The notes under the pieces are model-generated. The model did no database searches. It was not told where the DNA came from and saw only the letters and a program-made list of their open reading frames with translations. The translations under genes were made by a program, and so were the position numbers. Below, piece after piece: positions 1-5,790 of a DNA stretch of 8,567 nucleotides. The stretch's first letter is position 1. Every line of letters begins with the position of its first letter. The DNA is taken from positions 1 to 8,567 of the forward strand of contig CAZPKK010000043.1 in NCBI GenBank assembly GCA_964587175.1. The letters run 5' to 3'. Source of the DNA: CALXVA01 sp964587175. GTDB taxonomy: Bacteria > Bacillota > Clostridia > TANB77 > CAG-508.

Positions 1-64
1 CACCTTCCATAACAGCTACACATGAGTTTGTTGTTCCTAAATCAATACCTATAATCTTTCCCAT
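1..64 (-). CDS. dnaK: DnaK (Hsp70) chaperone, N-terminal fragment cut by window edge
   Basis: The minus strand starts with ATG at 64 and reads MGKIIGIDLGTTNSCVAVMEG before the window ends. This is the phosphate-1 motif of the Hsp70 ATPase domain (IGIDLGTTNSCVAV), essentially diagnostic of DnaK. DnaK is the ATP-dependent cytosolic chaperone that works with DnaJ and the exchange factor GrpE. A ribosome binding site, AAAGGAAG, lies about 10 nt upstream of the start. The gene follows grpE in the usual hrcA-grpE-dnaK order, but the 260-bp gap is unusually long and contains a large hairpin, so dnaK may be partly uncoupled from grpE. I saw no CIRCE copy and no convincing separate promoter in that gap. 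Only 21 codons are visible; the identity is nevertheless secure. Confidence 0.95.
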   Translation of the reverse strand, partial: MGKIIGIDLGTTNSCVAVMEG

Positions 65-202
65 ATAAAAAACTTCCTTTCTTTATGATAAACATTTGGC
101 GAATCTATTTTTTATTTTTATATATAATTATATAAGCAATTTTTCGCCCCTTTTTATTACTTATATAAAATTAATAACAAAATCAATTGTAACTTCTTTA
201 TT

Positions 203-326
203 AAAATTGAAAAGAATTGTATTTTGGCTAGGCACAAGAATTAAAAATTTATGAGGCGTACTTTTTGTACGTTGATTAAATTTTTAATTCGCCGTAACAA
301 CGCCAAAATCAATTATCTTCAATTTT
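203..326. repeat. Long imperfect hairpin between grpE and dnaK
   Basis: The arms start as AAAATTGAA (203-211) and TTCAATTTT (318-326), continue through ATTTTGGC (221-228) and GCCAAAAT (302-309), then a perfect 14-bp pair at 238-251 and 277-290. They end in CGTAC-TTTTT-GTACG (257-271). The outer arm overlaps the grpE stop codon. No long T-tract follows on the minus strand, so a simple terminator is not obvious. It could be an mRNA processing or stability element, an attenuating terminator, or a small MITE-like repeat; no target-site duplication was evident. Confidence 0.75.
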
Positions 327-843
327 AGTTAGCTACTATAACCATAGAATGACGAATAACCCTATCTCCTATCATATAACCTTTTCTGTATTCTTGTACA
401 ATTTCTTTTTCACCCTTTGTATCATCTTGCACGCTACTTACTGCTTCATGTAAGCTTGGGTCAAAGGTCTTTCCAATGGTTTCTATTTCTACTACTCCTC
501 TTGCTGCTAATACATCTTTAAATTGTTTTAACACAAGTTCAATTCCTTTTTTGTATTCTTCATCTTTTGTCTCAGCTTGTACTGCATTTTCCAAATTATC
601 TATAACAGGCAAAAAATTTGAAACTATGTCTGCAACAAGTGAATTATATAACCCGTCTCTTTCTTTTGTGTTTCTTTTCTTATAGTTATCAAATTCAGCT
701 GCCACTCTCTTTAATCTATCTTCTGTCTCTTCTATCTCTACCTTTTGTGATTCAATTTGCTTTTTTAATTCAATTATTTCATCTGCTTTTTTGATATCTT
801 CATTTTTTTCATTATCTTGAACTTCATTTTCTTCTTTGTCCAT
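325..843 (-). CDS. grpE: GrpE nucleotide exchange factor
   Basis: This 172-residue protein has the GrpE layout: a charged, low-complexity N-terminus (residues 1-30, rich in Glu, Asn and Lys), a long coiled coil (about 25-65), a four-helix dimer region, and a C-terminal beta domain. Family marks are FDNYKKR after the coiled coil, FLPVIDNLENA, FDPSLHEAV, and the C-terminal GYMIGDRVIRHSMVIVA. GrpE is the cytosolic exchange factor that speeds ADP release from DnaK. The start ATG at 843 is preceded by AAAGGATG. The gene lies 50 bp downstream of hrcA on the same strand, consistent with cotranscription from the CIRCE-controlled promoter, and dnaK follows it. Length is normal for a Gram-positive GrpE and the frame is intact, unlike hrcA next to it. 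Confidence 0.96.
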   Translation of the reverse strand: MDKEENEVQDNEKNEDIKKADEIIELKKQIESQKVEIEETEDRLKRVAAEFDNYKKRNTKERDGLYNSLVADIVSNFLPVIDNLENAVQAETKDEEYKKGIELVLKQFKDVLAARGVVEIETIGKTFDPSLHEAVSSVQDDTKGEKEIVQEYRKGYMIGDRVIRHSMVIVAN

Positions 844-893
844 TATCTATTCATCATCCTTTCTTTATTTTAAGCTGTTATTTAGTTACTAAT

Positions 894-1896
894 TTATTCT
901 CCATTTAATTTCTTACTAATATACTTCATAACAGAAATCACTTTAGAATAATCCATTCTTGTTGGTCCTATAATTCCTATTGTTCCTAAATCTTTATTTT
1001 TATATTTATGTTTAAAAGTAACTATGCTAAAATCTTTTAGTTGTTCATTCTCATTTTCATTACCTATATAAACATTTATATCATTAGCAAATCCTGTATT
1101 TAATAAGTCTGCCACAATTTCTTTTTGATCTAATACATTAATAAAATTTTTAGCAACTTCTAAGCTCTTAAATTCCGGCAAGTCAAACGCTTTGTTTGCA
1201 CCTTCGTAATATACTTCTTCTTCTTGATTAATAACTTTATTTAATTGAGCCATTATTGGTTTTATAACATTTAGACTATAATTCATTTGAGAAAAAATAT
1301 ATTGTTCTAGTGGTTTATCTATTTCATCCAATGGTTTTCCCTTTAATTTATTATTAAAAATAAAATTCAAAGTATCTACTTGCTCATTTGTAATATCTTC
1401 ATCAAATTTAATAATAGTTTCTTTAATAATATCAGTATCTGTTAATATTACTGCCATTAACATTCTATTCCCTAAAAGCACAAATTTTATTTCATCTATG
1501 TTTTGTAATTGTGCTCTAGGGCCTATTGCAACAGTTGTATAATGTGTTACTTCTGAAATAGTACTTGTTGCTATTTTTGTCAAATCCTCGATTTCATTCA
1601 CTCTATCCATCAACTTAGATTGAATATACTTTATTTCCGCCAAACTAATCTTTTTATCATTCAGTAATTCATCCACATATAATCTATATCCTTTTGCTGA
1701 TGGTACTCTTCCACTAGAAGTATGCGTTTTTTCAATATAGCCGAATTTTCTCTAGGTCGGCCATTTCATTTCTAATAGTGGCACTACTAAAGTCTAATCC
1801 ATATTTTTTTACTATACTTCCAGAACTCACAGGTTCAGCAGTATTAATATATTCTTCTACAATTGCCTGTAAAATTCTCTTTTTTCTATCATCCAA
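894..1896 (-). pseudogene. hrcA: HrcA heat-shock repressor, split by a +1 frameshift
   Basis: HrcA is the CIRCE-binding repressor of class I heat-shock genes. The first frame starts with TTG at 1896 (ribosome binding site AAGAGGTG, 1903-1910) and encodes the winged-helix N-terminus: DDRKKRILQAIVEEYI, AEPVSSGSIVKKYGL, SSATIRNEMADLEK. It hits TGA at 1732-1734. The second frame resumes exactly where HrcA should (FGYIEKTHTSSGRVPSAKGYRLYVDELL) and runs to TAA at 894, covering the GAF-like dimerisation and C-terminal regions (GTIGIIGPTRMDYSKVISVM). Removing one A from the AAAA run at 1746-1749 restores a continuous 333-residue protein, the normal family length. Without it, the longest piece begins near a GTG at 1676 and lacks the DNA-binding domain. 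This is either a true null allele or a homopolymer sequencing error. Confidence 0.93.
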
Positions 1897-1910
1897 TTTT
1901 TACACCTCTT

Positions 1911-1937
1911 TTAGCAATTAATTAGTCAGAGTGCTAA
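1911..1937. promoter_or_regulatory. CIRCE operator, proximal copy
   Basis: TTAGCAATT-N9-GAGTGCTAA matches the CIRCE consensus TTAGCACTC-N9-GAGTGCTAA with a perfect right half and 7 of 9 in the left half. It sits between the -10 and the hrcA ribosome binding site, the standard place for HrcA repression of hrcA-grpE-dnaK. Confidence 0.93.
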
Positions 1938-1946
1938 ACTTTATAT

Positions 1947-1975
1947 ATATTATAACCAAAATTAGCAAAAGTCAA
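1947..1975 (-). promoter_or_regulatory. Promoter of hrcA-grpE-dnaK
   Basis: On the minus strand the -35 is TTGACT (1970-1975). The -10 is TAATAT at 17 bp spacing (1947-1952) or the overlapping TATAAT at 15 bp (1949-1954). It is bracketed by the two CIRCE-type palindromes, so HrcA bound at either would block RNA polymerase. Confidence 0.75.
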
Positions 1976-1988
1976 GACTTATTGCTAA
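1962..1988. promoter_or_regulatory. Second, degenerate CIRCE-like operator over the -35
   Basis: TTAGCAAAA-N9-TATTGCTAA has the same 9-9-9 geometry. The outer six bases of each arm (TTAGCA/TGCTAA) are perfect, while the inner three diverge from consensus. It covers the -35 hexamer of the hrcA promoter and is centred 51 bp from the proximal copy. Confidence 0.7.
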
Positions 1989-2122
1989 TTTTTATTGTGA
2001 ATTTTGTGTGAATTCTTTTGTTTAAATAATTAAACTTTGTTTTCTATTTATCATTCATTTAATTTTATTTTTCATTTTTAATATGATTTTCTTCAAAAGT
2101 TTTAATTTTTTCTAAAAAAGTA

Positions 2123-2151
2123 TTGACATCCAATCCAAAATGCTTTATACT
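2123..2151 (+). promoter_or_regulatory. Strong sigma-A promoter of the tRNA pair
   Basis: TTGACA (2123-2128), a 17-bp spacer and TATACT (2146-2151). The -35 is perfect and the -10 has one mismatch, ending 18 bp before the mature 5' end of tRNA-Met. This spacing and strength are typical of stable-RNA promoters. Confidence 0.88.
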
Positions 2152-2169
2152 TTAAATTGCGTTCAAGAT

Positions 2170-2246
2170 GCGCCCTTAGCTCAGTTGGTCAGAGCAACCG
2201 GCTCATAACCGGTAGGTCCAAGGTTCGAATCCTTGAGGGCGCACCA
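2170..2246 (+). tRNA. tRNA-Met (anticodon CAT), elongator type
   Basis: All arms fold: acceptor GCGCCCT/AGGGCGC, D-arm GCTC/GAGC, anticodon stem ACCGG/CCGGT with loop CTCATAA (anticodon CAT at 2204-2206), T-arm CAAGG/CCTTG with TTCGAAT, and an encoded CCA. The G1-C72 pair and the lack of three G-C pairs at the anticodon stem base argue against initiator tRNA. A CAT anticodon could also be the lysidine-modified tRNA-Ile2; elongator Met is preferred because of the loop and stem. Confidence 0.93.
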
Positions 2247-2260
2247 TTTTTTAATAAAGC

Positions 2261-2346
2261 GGGTAGGTGGCCGAGTGGCTAAAGGCGGCAGACTGTAAAT
2301 CTGTTCTCATTTGAGTACGATGGTTCGAATCCATCCCTGCCCACCA
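2261..2346 (+). tRNA. tRNA-Tyr (anticodon GTA)
   Basis: This is a class II tRNA with a long variable arm (CTCATTTGAG). Acceptor GGGTAGG pairs with CCTGCCC, the anticodon loop CTGTAAA carries GTA at 2295-2297, the T-loop is TTCGAAT, and CCA is encoded at 2344-2346. It lies 14 nt after tRNA-Met and shares its promoter. Its last 11 nt (2336-2346) are repeated at 5656-5666, making it a candidate integration site. Confidence 0.96.
2336..2346 (+). repeat. Candidate attL core: 3' end of tRNA-Tyr
   Basis: CCTGCCCACCA is the 3' acceptor strand, discriminator base and CCA of tRNA-Tyr. It is duplicated exactly at 5656-5666. Tyrosine recombinases often insert islands at tRNA 3' ends and leave such direct repeats. 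No integrase is visible here, so the assignment is inference. Confidence 0.5.
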
Positions 2347-2363
2347 ATGATAAAATGGTTGTA

Positions 2364-2398
2364 AATAGCTTGTATCTAAGGATACAGGCTATTTTTTT
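2364..2398 (+). terminator. Rho-independent terminator after the tRNA pair
   Basis: A 13-bp stem (AATAGCTTGTATC with GATACAGGCTATT, one G-U pair) closes a TAAG loop and runs into a tract of T residues. If the island model is right, this terminator was brought in by the inserted DNA. Confidence 0.9.
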
Positions 2399-2748
2399 GC
2401 TTTTTATTCAATATTTTGTTTAACTAATTTCAACTTTTTCTATTTTTATTCAAAATTATTTAAAAGTATTCATATTACTGTGTTTTAGCTATTTTCATTA
2501 TTCAAAAATATTTGTCATTTTTTGTAATTTTTTTACCTCTGCACAAAAATTGCACAATTGAATTGCACAAAAAACAATTGATGTAATTCAACTGTACCAA
2601 GTAATACAGAGATTTATTTAGTGTGATTTTGCACAAATTGCACAAAAAAAGAATAGAACTGTTGCTATGCAAGAATTACAAAGAATATTTTTTGAGCAAA
2701 AGAAGAAAAAACAAATAAAAAACGCTCCTTTTATTTTAAAAGATTGTA
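2399..2748. other. AT-rich non-coding stretch with clustered TTGCACAA repeats
   Basis: No convincing gene lies here. The octamer TTGCACAA occurs at 2550-2557, 2563-2570, 2629-2636 and 2638-2645, and CTGCACAA at 2539-2546. A short frame at 2667-2771 (34 codons) lacks a ribosome binding site and is not called. The repeats might be binding sites for a recombinase or repressor. Confidence 0.6.
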
Positions 2749-2777
2749 TTGCAAATATTAAGGTATATTGATATAAT
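2749..2777 (+). promoter_or_regulatory. Promoter of the transglutaminase operon
   Basis: TTGCAA (2749-2754), a 17-bp spacer and a perfect TATAAT (2772-2777), with TG one base upstream of the -10 (extended -10). It lies 38 bp before the ATG at 2815. Confidence 0.75.
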
Positions 2778-2814
2778 AAATAGTAACTTTTACAATATGA
2801 AAGGTTGAACAAGT

Positions 2815-3630
2815 ATGAAGATTGAAACAGAGGATTATAAATTATTTGAAAGAAGATTATTAGAATTAGGAATTGAAAAAATTGATTTTGTAGAACCAGA
2901 TTTTTTAAGAAATTTTGAGATTCATGATGTTTCTATCTTTAACGAAAGCCAATTACAAACACTTTTAGGGATTGTTGAAGAAAAAGGAATAGAATTAGGA
3001 AATTGCTTTATTTATTGTATTACATTAGATAATTTAGAAGAACAAATAAATAAAATTAAATTACTACAAGAAACACTACAGAATAGCAGAATATTAATTG
3101 GAGGGGAATTATCTGATAAAGTTATAATCGAAAGAATTACTGTTTACGACAATGGGAAAGAAGAGTCTGAACTAGGAACTAACCTTTATGAGCCATATGT
3201 CTCTATAGAAGATTTAACTTATATATGCCAAACAATACAAAAAGATGATTTTGAAAAAAATGAAGTTTTGCAAGTCAAGACTAAATTTTATGCAGGCACA
3301 GGTGAAGAAGAAAAAACATTTGAAAGAGGAATATTATTGATTGATAATATTACACAATTAAGTAAAGAAGATGCTTTAAGAATTAAAGAAAGTGGTAAAA
3401 TAAAATATGTAGCTGTAAAAAATTCAAACGGACCAGACAAATACGATATAAGTACTTATATAAGAATATTAGAAGCATTTCAAGAAATAACGGGGGATAT
3501 TGATAAAAGTCTATCTGATGAAAAAAAGTTTGAAATAGTTTATAGAAGAATATGTGAAAGTATACAATATGGAGATATAATAGAAAATCCAGAAACAGAA
3601 GATGAAAAAAACACACGGAAACTTGTATAA
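2815..3630 (+). CDS. Transglutaminase-like protein, N-terminal part of a frameshifted gene
   Basis: This frame gives 271 residues. The first 230 or so are not recognisable: a soluble, acidic, mixed alpha/beta region with no signal peptide or membrane segment, so probably cytoplasmic. The last 30 in-family residues (KKFEIVYRRICESIQY) are the helix that normally precedes a transglutaminase-like core. At 3605-3611 the reading frame meets seven A residues and slides out of register, adding a short spurious tail (NTRKLV) before TAA. Dropping one A joins it to the frame that runs to 4477, giving a 553-residue protein. The start ATG at 2815 has AAAGG 10 nt upstream and a good promoter. It is the first gene of a short operon with the 148-residue protein and the DUF1016 remnant. 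Confidence 0.8.
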   Translation: MKIETEDYKLFERRLLELGIEKIDFVEPDFLRNFEIHDVSIFNESQLQTLLGIVEEKGIELGNCFIYCITLDNLEEQINKIKLLQETLQNSRILIGGELSDKVIIERITVYDNGKEESELGTNLYEPYVSIEDLTYICQTIQKDDFEKNEVLQVKTKFYAGTGEEEKTFERGILLIDNITQLSKEDALRIKESGKIKYVAVKNSNGPDKYDISTYIRILEAFQEITGDIDKSLSDEKKFEIVYRRICESIQYGDIIENPETEDEKNTRKLV

Positions 3631-4477
3631 AAGTTTGGAAGGTGGATTACTAGATAAAAAAAGTGTTTGTAGGGGATATTCTGTAATTTTAAGGAATGCA
3701 CTAATAAGTTGTGGAATTGATTGTGAGTGTATAGCTGGTTATTCAGAAGGAGAAGGACATGCCTGGAATAAAGTTAAAATTAATGGAGAATGGTTTAATG
3801 TCGATGCAACATGGGATAGACCTGATATTGTAGCAGGTATGCAACCTAGGCATGCATTAAAATCAGATGAATATATACGAGAATATGATAAAAAAGAAGG
3901 ATTTGGCGGACCACTATGTTTAAGAAATGCAAGACAAGAAGAAATTGACAGAATATTTACACTTGATAAATATAGAAAGAACGAACTGATTTCATATTAT
4001 AAAATGTATCCTCAATATGCTAGAACACCATTAGGTAGAGAAATTATACAATTAATGCTTGAAAGCGTTGAAAATGATGCTGAAATACTAAATTGGGATG
4101 AAAATATATTAGAACATGGAACTTCTATAGATATTATAAAAAATGAAATATTAAGAGTACATCCTACTTGGCAAGAATATAGAAAAACTAAGTCTGGACT
4201 AGCAGTTATGAGATTGTTAGAAGGAGGAATGACTGAAAGTGATATACTAAGATTAGATGAAAATTATTGCTTTGATGAAAATGGTGTTGATATTGAAGCA
4301 ATAAAAAATGAAATAAGAGAAAAAATACAGGATATAAGTTCTAAAAGTCCAAAATCAACACAAGAATTAGGAAGAGAGACTCTAGAAGAACAAAAAGATA
4401 TAGCTTTATTAGATGAAATAGAGCAAGAGCAAACGAGTCAAGAAAAGGCGATGAATGCCCAAGAGAAATTTAAATAG
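3602..4477 (+). CDS. Transglutaminase-like catalytic domain, C-terminal part of the same gene
   Basis: This part carries the transglutaminase-like core of the cysteine-protease fold. Numbered on the rejoined 553-residue protein, the triad is C285 (KKSVCRGYS), H315 (GEGHAWNKVKINGEW) and D330 (WFNVDATWD). Such domains cleave or cross-link peptide bonds; the substrate is unknown and there is no export signal. The ATG at 3602 is probably not a real start: it lies inside the upstream frame without a ribosome binding site, at the edge of the A7 run. Residues about 395-446 and 449-501 form two related repeats, each ending in an (E/D)IL..DEN...IKNEI pattern. The final 50 residues are Gln/Glu/Lys-rich. 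The next gene starts 14 bp later, so the two are cotranscribed. Confidence 0.85.
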   Translation: MKKTHGNLYKSLEGGLLDKKSVCRGYSVILRNALISCGIDCECIAGYSEGEGHAWNKVKINGEWFNVDATWDRPDIVAGMQPRHALKSDEYIREYDKKEGFGGPLCLRNARQEEIDRIFTLDKYRKNELISYYKMYPQYARTPLGREIIQLMLESVENDAEILNWDENILEHGTSIDIIKNEILRVHPTWQEYRKTKSGLAVMRLLEGGMTESDILRLDENYCFDENGVDIEAIKNEIREKIQDISSKSPKSTQELGRETLEEQKDIALLDEIEQEQTSQEKAMNAQEKFK

Positions 4478-4491
4478 AAGAGGTTTACAAT

Positions 4492-4938
4492 ATGGTTGAT
4501 ATCAAATATGCAAATGCATATACGGAGGTATTGCAAATATTAAAATATATTCCATTAATAGATTATAATAAAATACCAAAGAATAAAATAGAATTATTCG
4601 AAAAAAATGCTAATAAAGATTATAGCTTTAATTATAATCCAAAACAAACATTAGAAGAACAAAATGTATCGAAGGTAGCAAGAGGTATTATAGCGATTTT
4701 GTTTCGAGATTATTGGGCTACTGAAATTCAACGAGAGAAAATTATTGCTAAGCAAAAATATGATAGAATTAAATTAGAAGAAGAAAAAAGAAATAAATAT
4801 AATGTTGATATTTTTAAAAATAAAGACAATTTCAAGTTAAAACAAAATACTAACACAATTGAAGTATCAATGGTAAAGTACGAAGAATCAATTTTTAAAA
4901 GGATTATAAATAAAATTAAAGGAATACTTTACAAATAA
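4492..4938 (+). CDS. Conserved-looking hypothetical protein, 148 residues
   Basis: I cannot assign a function. The start ATG at 4492 has AGAAGAGG 8 nt upstream and lies 14 bp after the transglutaminase stop, so it is probably translated from the same message. The protein is soluble and very basic. It has an N-terminal helical part (residues 1-75, including YTEVLQILKYIPLIDYNKIP and a VARGIIAILFRDYW segment), then a charged helix (RIKLEEEKRNKYN, about 100-112) and a lysine-rich tail. From memory of similar AT-rich Clostridia, short proteins of the form VDIKYANAYTEVLEILKYIP are common there, with no known role. Base composition resembles its neighbours. The frame is intact. Confidence 0.8.
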   Translation: MVDIKYANAYTEVLQILKYIPLIDYNKIPKNKIELFEKNANKDYSFNYNPKQTLEEQNVSKVARGIIAILFRDYWATEIQREKIIAKQKYDRIKLEEEKRNKYNVDIFKNKDNFKLKQNTNTIEVSMVKYEESIFKRIINKIKGILYK

Positions 4939-4971
4939 TAAATATGAAATTTTAAAGGAGATGTGCTACAT

Positions 4972-5193
4972 ATGGAAGATATAATAAATCAAAATAATGA
5001 AGTTTTTGGAAATTATTATAATAGAATAAATGACCTAATATTGAAAACTAAACAAAATGTTGTTAAAAATATAAATTATGAAATGGTAGAATTATATTAT
5101 GCCATAGGTTCTACTATTAATGAACTAATTGAAGAATATCATTTAGAAGCTTCCTAAAATAACATATTAAAATCTTTTTCAGAAAAGTTAACG
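4972..5193 (+). pseudogene. YhcG/DUF1016-type nuclease-family N-terminal remnant
   Basis: The reading frame begins at ATG 4972 (AAAGGAG at 4954-4960; a GTG at 4963 is too close to it) and stops at TAA 5155-5157 after 61 residues. The sequence FGNYYNRINDLILKTKQNVV...NYEMVELYYAIGSTINELIEEY matches the pattern of the DUF1016 N-terminal domain (helix, then vN..mv.lYw.iG..I.e). After the stop, the same frame continues NNILKSFSEKLT up to 5193, which is what the family shows next (usually followed by a KEFG-like segment). So the gene carries both a nonsense codon and a truncation. Full-length family members are about 350 residues and end in a PD-(D/E)XK nuclease domain, absent here. It is the last plus-strand gene of the putative island and runs tail to tail into the LRV gene. 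Confidence 0.75.
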
Positions 5194-5413
5194 TAAGACC
5201 CGCAACTGCATAACGCACATGCTCATTCTCGTCACTTGTAAGAATGGTTAGGGCTTCTTCGGGTGCACTTGCATTTTCTGCAACTGCTTTTCGCACATAC
5301 TCATCCTCGTCATTTGCCAAAGTGATTAACACCTCTTTTGGCGTATTATCATCGTTTGCAATAGCTTTCAGAGTTGCCTTTGAAAGTTTCCGTAAATCCA
5401 TAGCTGTTAACAT
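5117..5413 (-). CDS. LRV/HEAT-like repeat protein, C-terminally truncated
   Basis: This frame gives 98 residues. Residues about 18-72 contain two helical repeats of 26 residues with the pattern NTP.EVL..LA.DE.E.VR.AVAEN, characteristic of variant leucine-rich (LRV) or HEAT-like repeats, which act as protein-binding scaffolds. The second repeat stops after VRYAVAG. From about 5199 leftward the protein is unrelated and hydrophobic (LTLTFLKKILICYF), because the frame runs antisense through the DUF1016 remnant. Normal family members have many more repeats, so this is a broken gene or a fortuitously terminated one. The start ATG at 5413 has GAAAGGAG 7 nt upstream and an extended -10 promoter, so expression looks possible. 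It converges on the plus-strand remnant with 41 bp overlap. Confidence 0.7.
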   Translation of the reverse strand: MLTAMDLRKLSKATLKAIANDDNTPKEVLITLANDEDEYVRKAVAENASAPEEALTILTSDENEHVRYAVAGLTLTFLKKILICYFRKLLNDILQLVH

Positions 5414-5475
5414 AAGAATTCTCCTTTCTGACTGGTATATATTATTACTCCCTATACCAAGGATAATATAGCGAC

Positions 5476-5504
5476 ATTATAGCATAATTTTTTACATAAT
5501 ACAA
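5476..5504 (-). promoter_or_regulatory. Promoter of the LRV repeat gene
   Basis: On the minus strand: TTGTAT (5499-5504), a 17-bp spacer ending TGC, then TATAAT (5476-5481), so an extended -10. The predicted start is near 5469. The 55-nt leader can form either TGGTATA/TATACCA (5433-5439 with 5453-5459) or TATATTAT/ATAATATA (5438-5445 with 5463-5470). The two stems share bases. Confidence 0.7.
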
Positions 5505-5655
5505 TAAGCCTATATTTTTCTCTCATTATTTAAGTCATATAACAATATTTAAAATTTTTTAACATTTTATAACATTATTTATATTGCACAAATTTTGTAC
5601 AAGAGAAATATAAGAATTACTTTAAAATAAATGGTTAGCAAATTTGTACGATTAT
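5505..5655. other. AT-rich non-coding right flank of the putative island
   Basis: No gene is supported. The stretch contains a near-perfect 19-bp dyad TTGCACAAATTTTGTACAA (5584-5602, one mismatched pair) and a further half site TTTGTAC (5643-5649) 6 bp before the tRNA-end repeat. The left half of the dyad equals the octamer clustered at 2550-2645. Confidence 0.55.
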
Positions 5656-5666
5656 CCTGCCCACCA
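5656..5666 (+). repeat. Candidate attR core: duplicated tRNA-Tyr 3' end
   Basis: CCTGCCCACCA is identical to the last 11 nt of tRNA-Tyr (2336-2346). No tRNA body precedes it, although GTACGAT at 5646-5652 recalls the variable-to-T-arm junction of the gene. A terminator follows within 5 bp, as expected for the original 3' flank of the tRNA. Confidence 0.55.
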
Positions 5667-5670
5667 TTAA

Positions 5671-5702
5671 TAGAGTATTTTCATAATACTCTGTTTTTAT
5701 TT
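5671..5702 (+). terminator. Terminator downstream of the duplicated tRNA end
   Basis: An 8-bp stem AGAGTATT/AATACTCT (5672-5679 with 5685-5692) closes a TTCAT loop, followed by GTTTTTATTTT. No plus-strand gene leads directly into it. It may be the original tRNA-Tyr terminator displaced by insertion. Confidence 0.75.
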
Positions 5703-5790
5703 TAAACCACTCTAAATACCTTTAAATCAATGTTTTTTTTTATTATCTTATATTTTACTTTAACTCCAGATATATTTTAAAAAATTCTGC

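Noticed and set aside
128..168. 9-bp inverted repeat TTATATAAG/CTTATATAA upstream of dnaK
   Set aside because: Pure A/T palindrome with a 23-nt loop; likely by chance in such AT-rich DNA, and no heat-shock operator match.
2667..2771. 34-codon plus-strand frame (MQELQRIFFEQ...)
   Set aside because: No ribosome binding site, ends inside the -10 region of the next gene, and matches no family I recognise. It could be a decayed gene tail but cannot be supported.
2618..2812. 64-codon minus-strand frame rich in Phe and Cys
   Set aside because: Antisense of A-rich intergenic DNA and the operon promoter; no ribosome binding site, and the composition is just inverted AAA/GAA codons.
3602..3615. Programmed -1 ribosomal frameshift at A7
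   Set aside because: The join needs a +1 shift (or -2), not -1, so the classic slippery-heptamer mechanism does not fit.
3383..3616. 77-codon minus-strand frame inside the transglutaminase gene
   Set aside because: Phe/Leu/Tyr-rich shadow of the coding strand with no start signals.
2347..5666. CRISPR array or toxin-antitoxin pair inside the island
   Set aside because: The TTGCACAA repeats are only 8 bp with irregular spacing, so not CRISPR. The small genes show no recognisable toxin or antitoxin domain.
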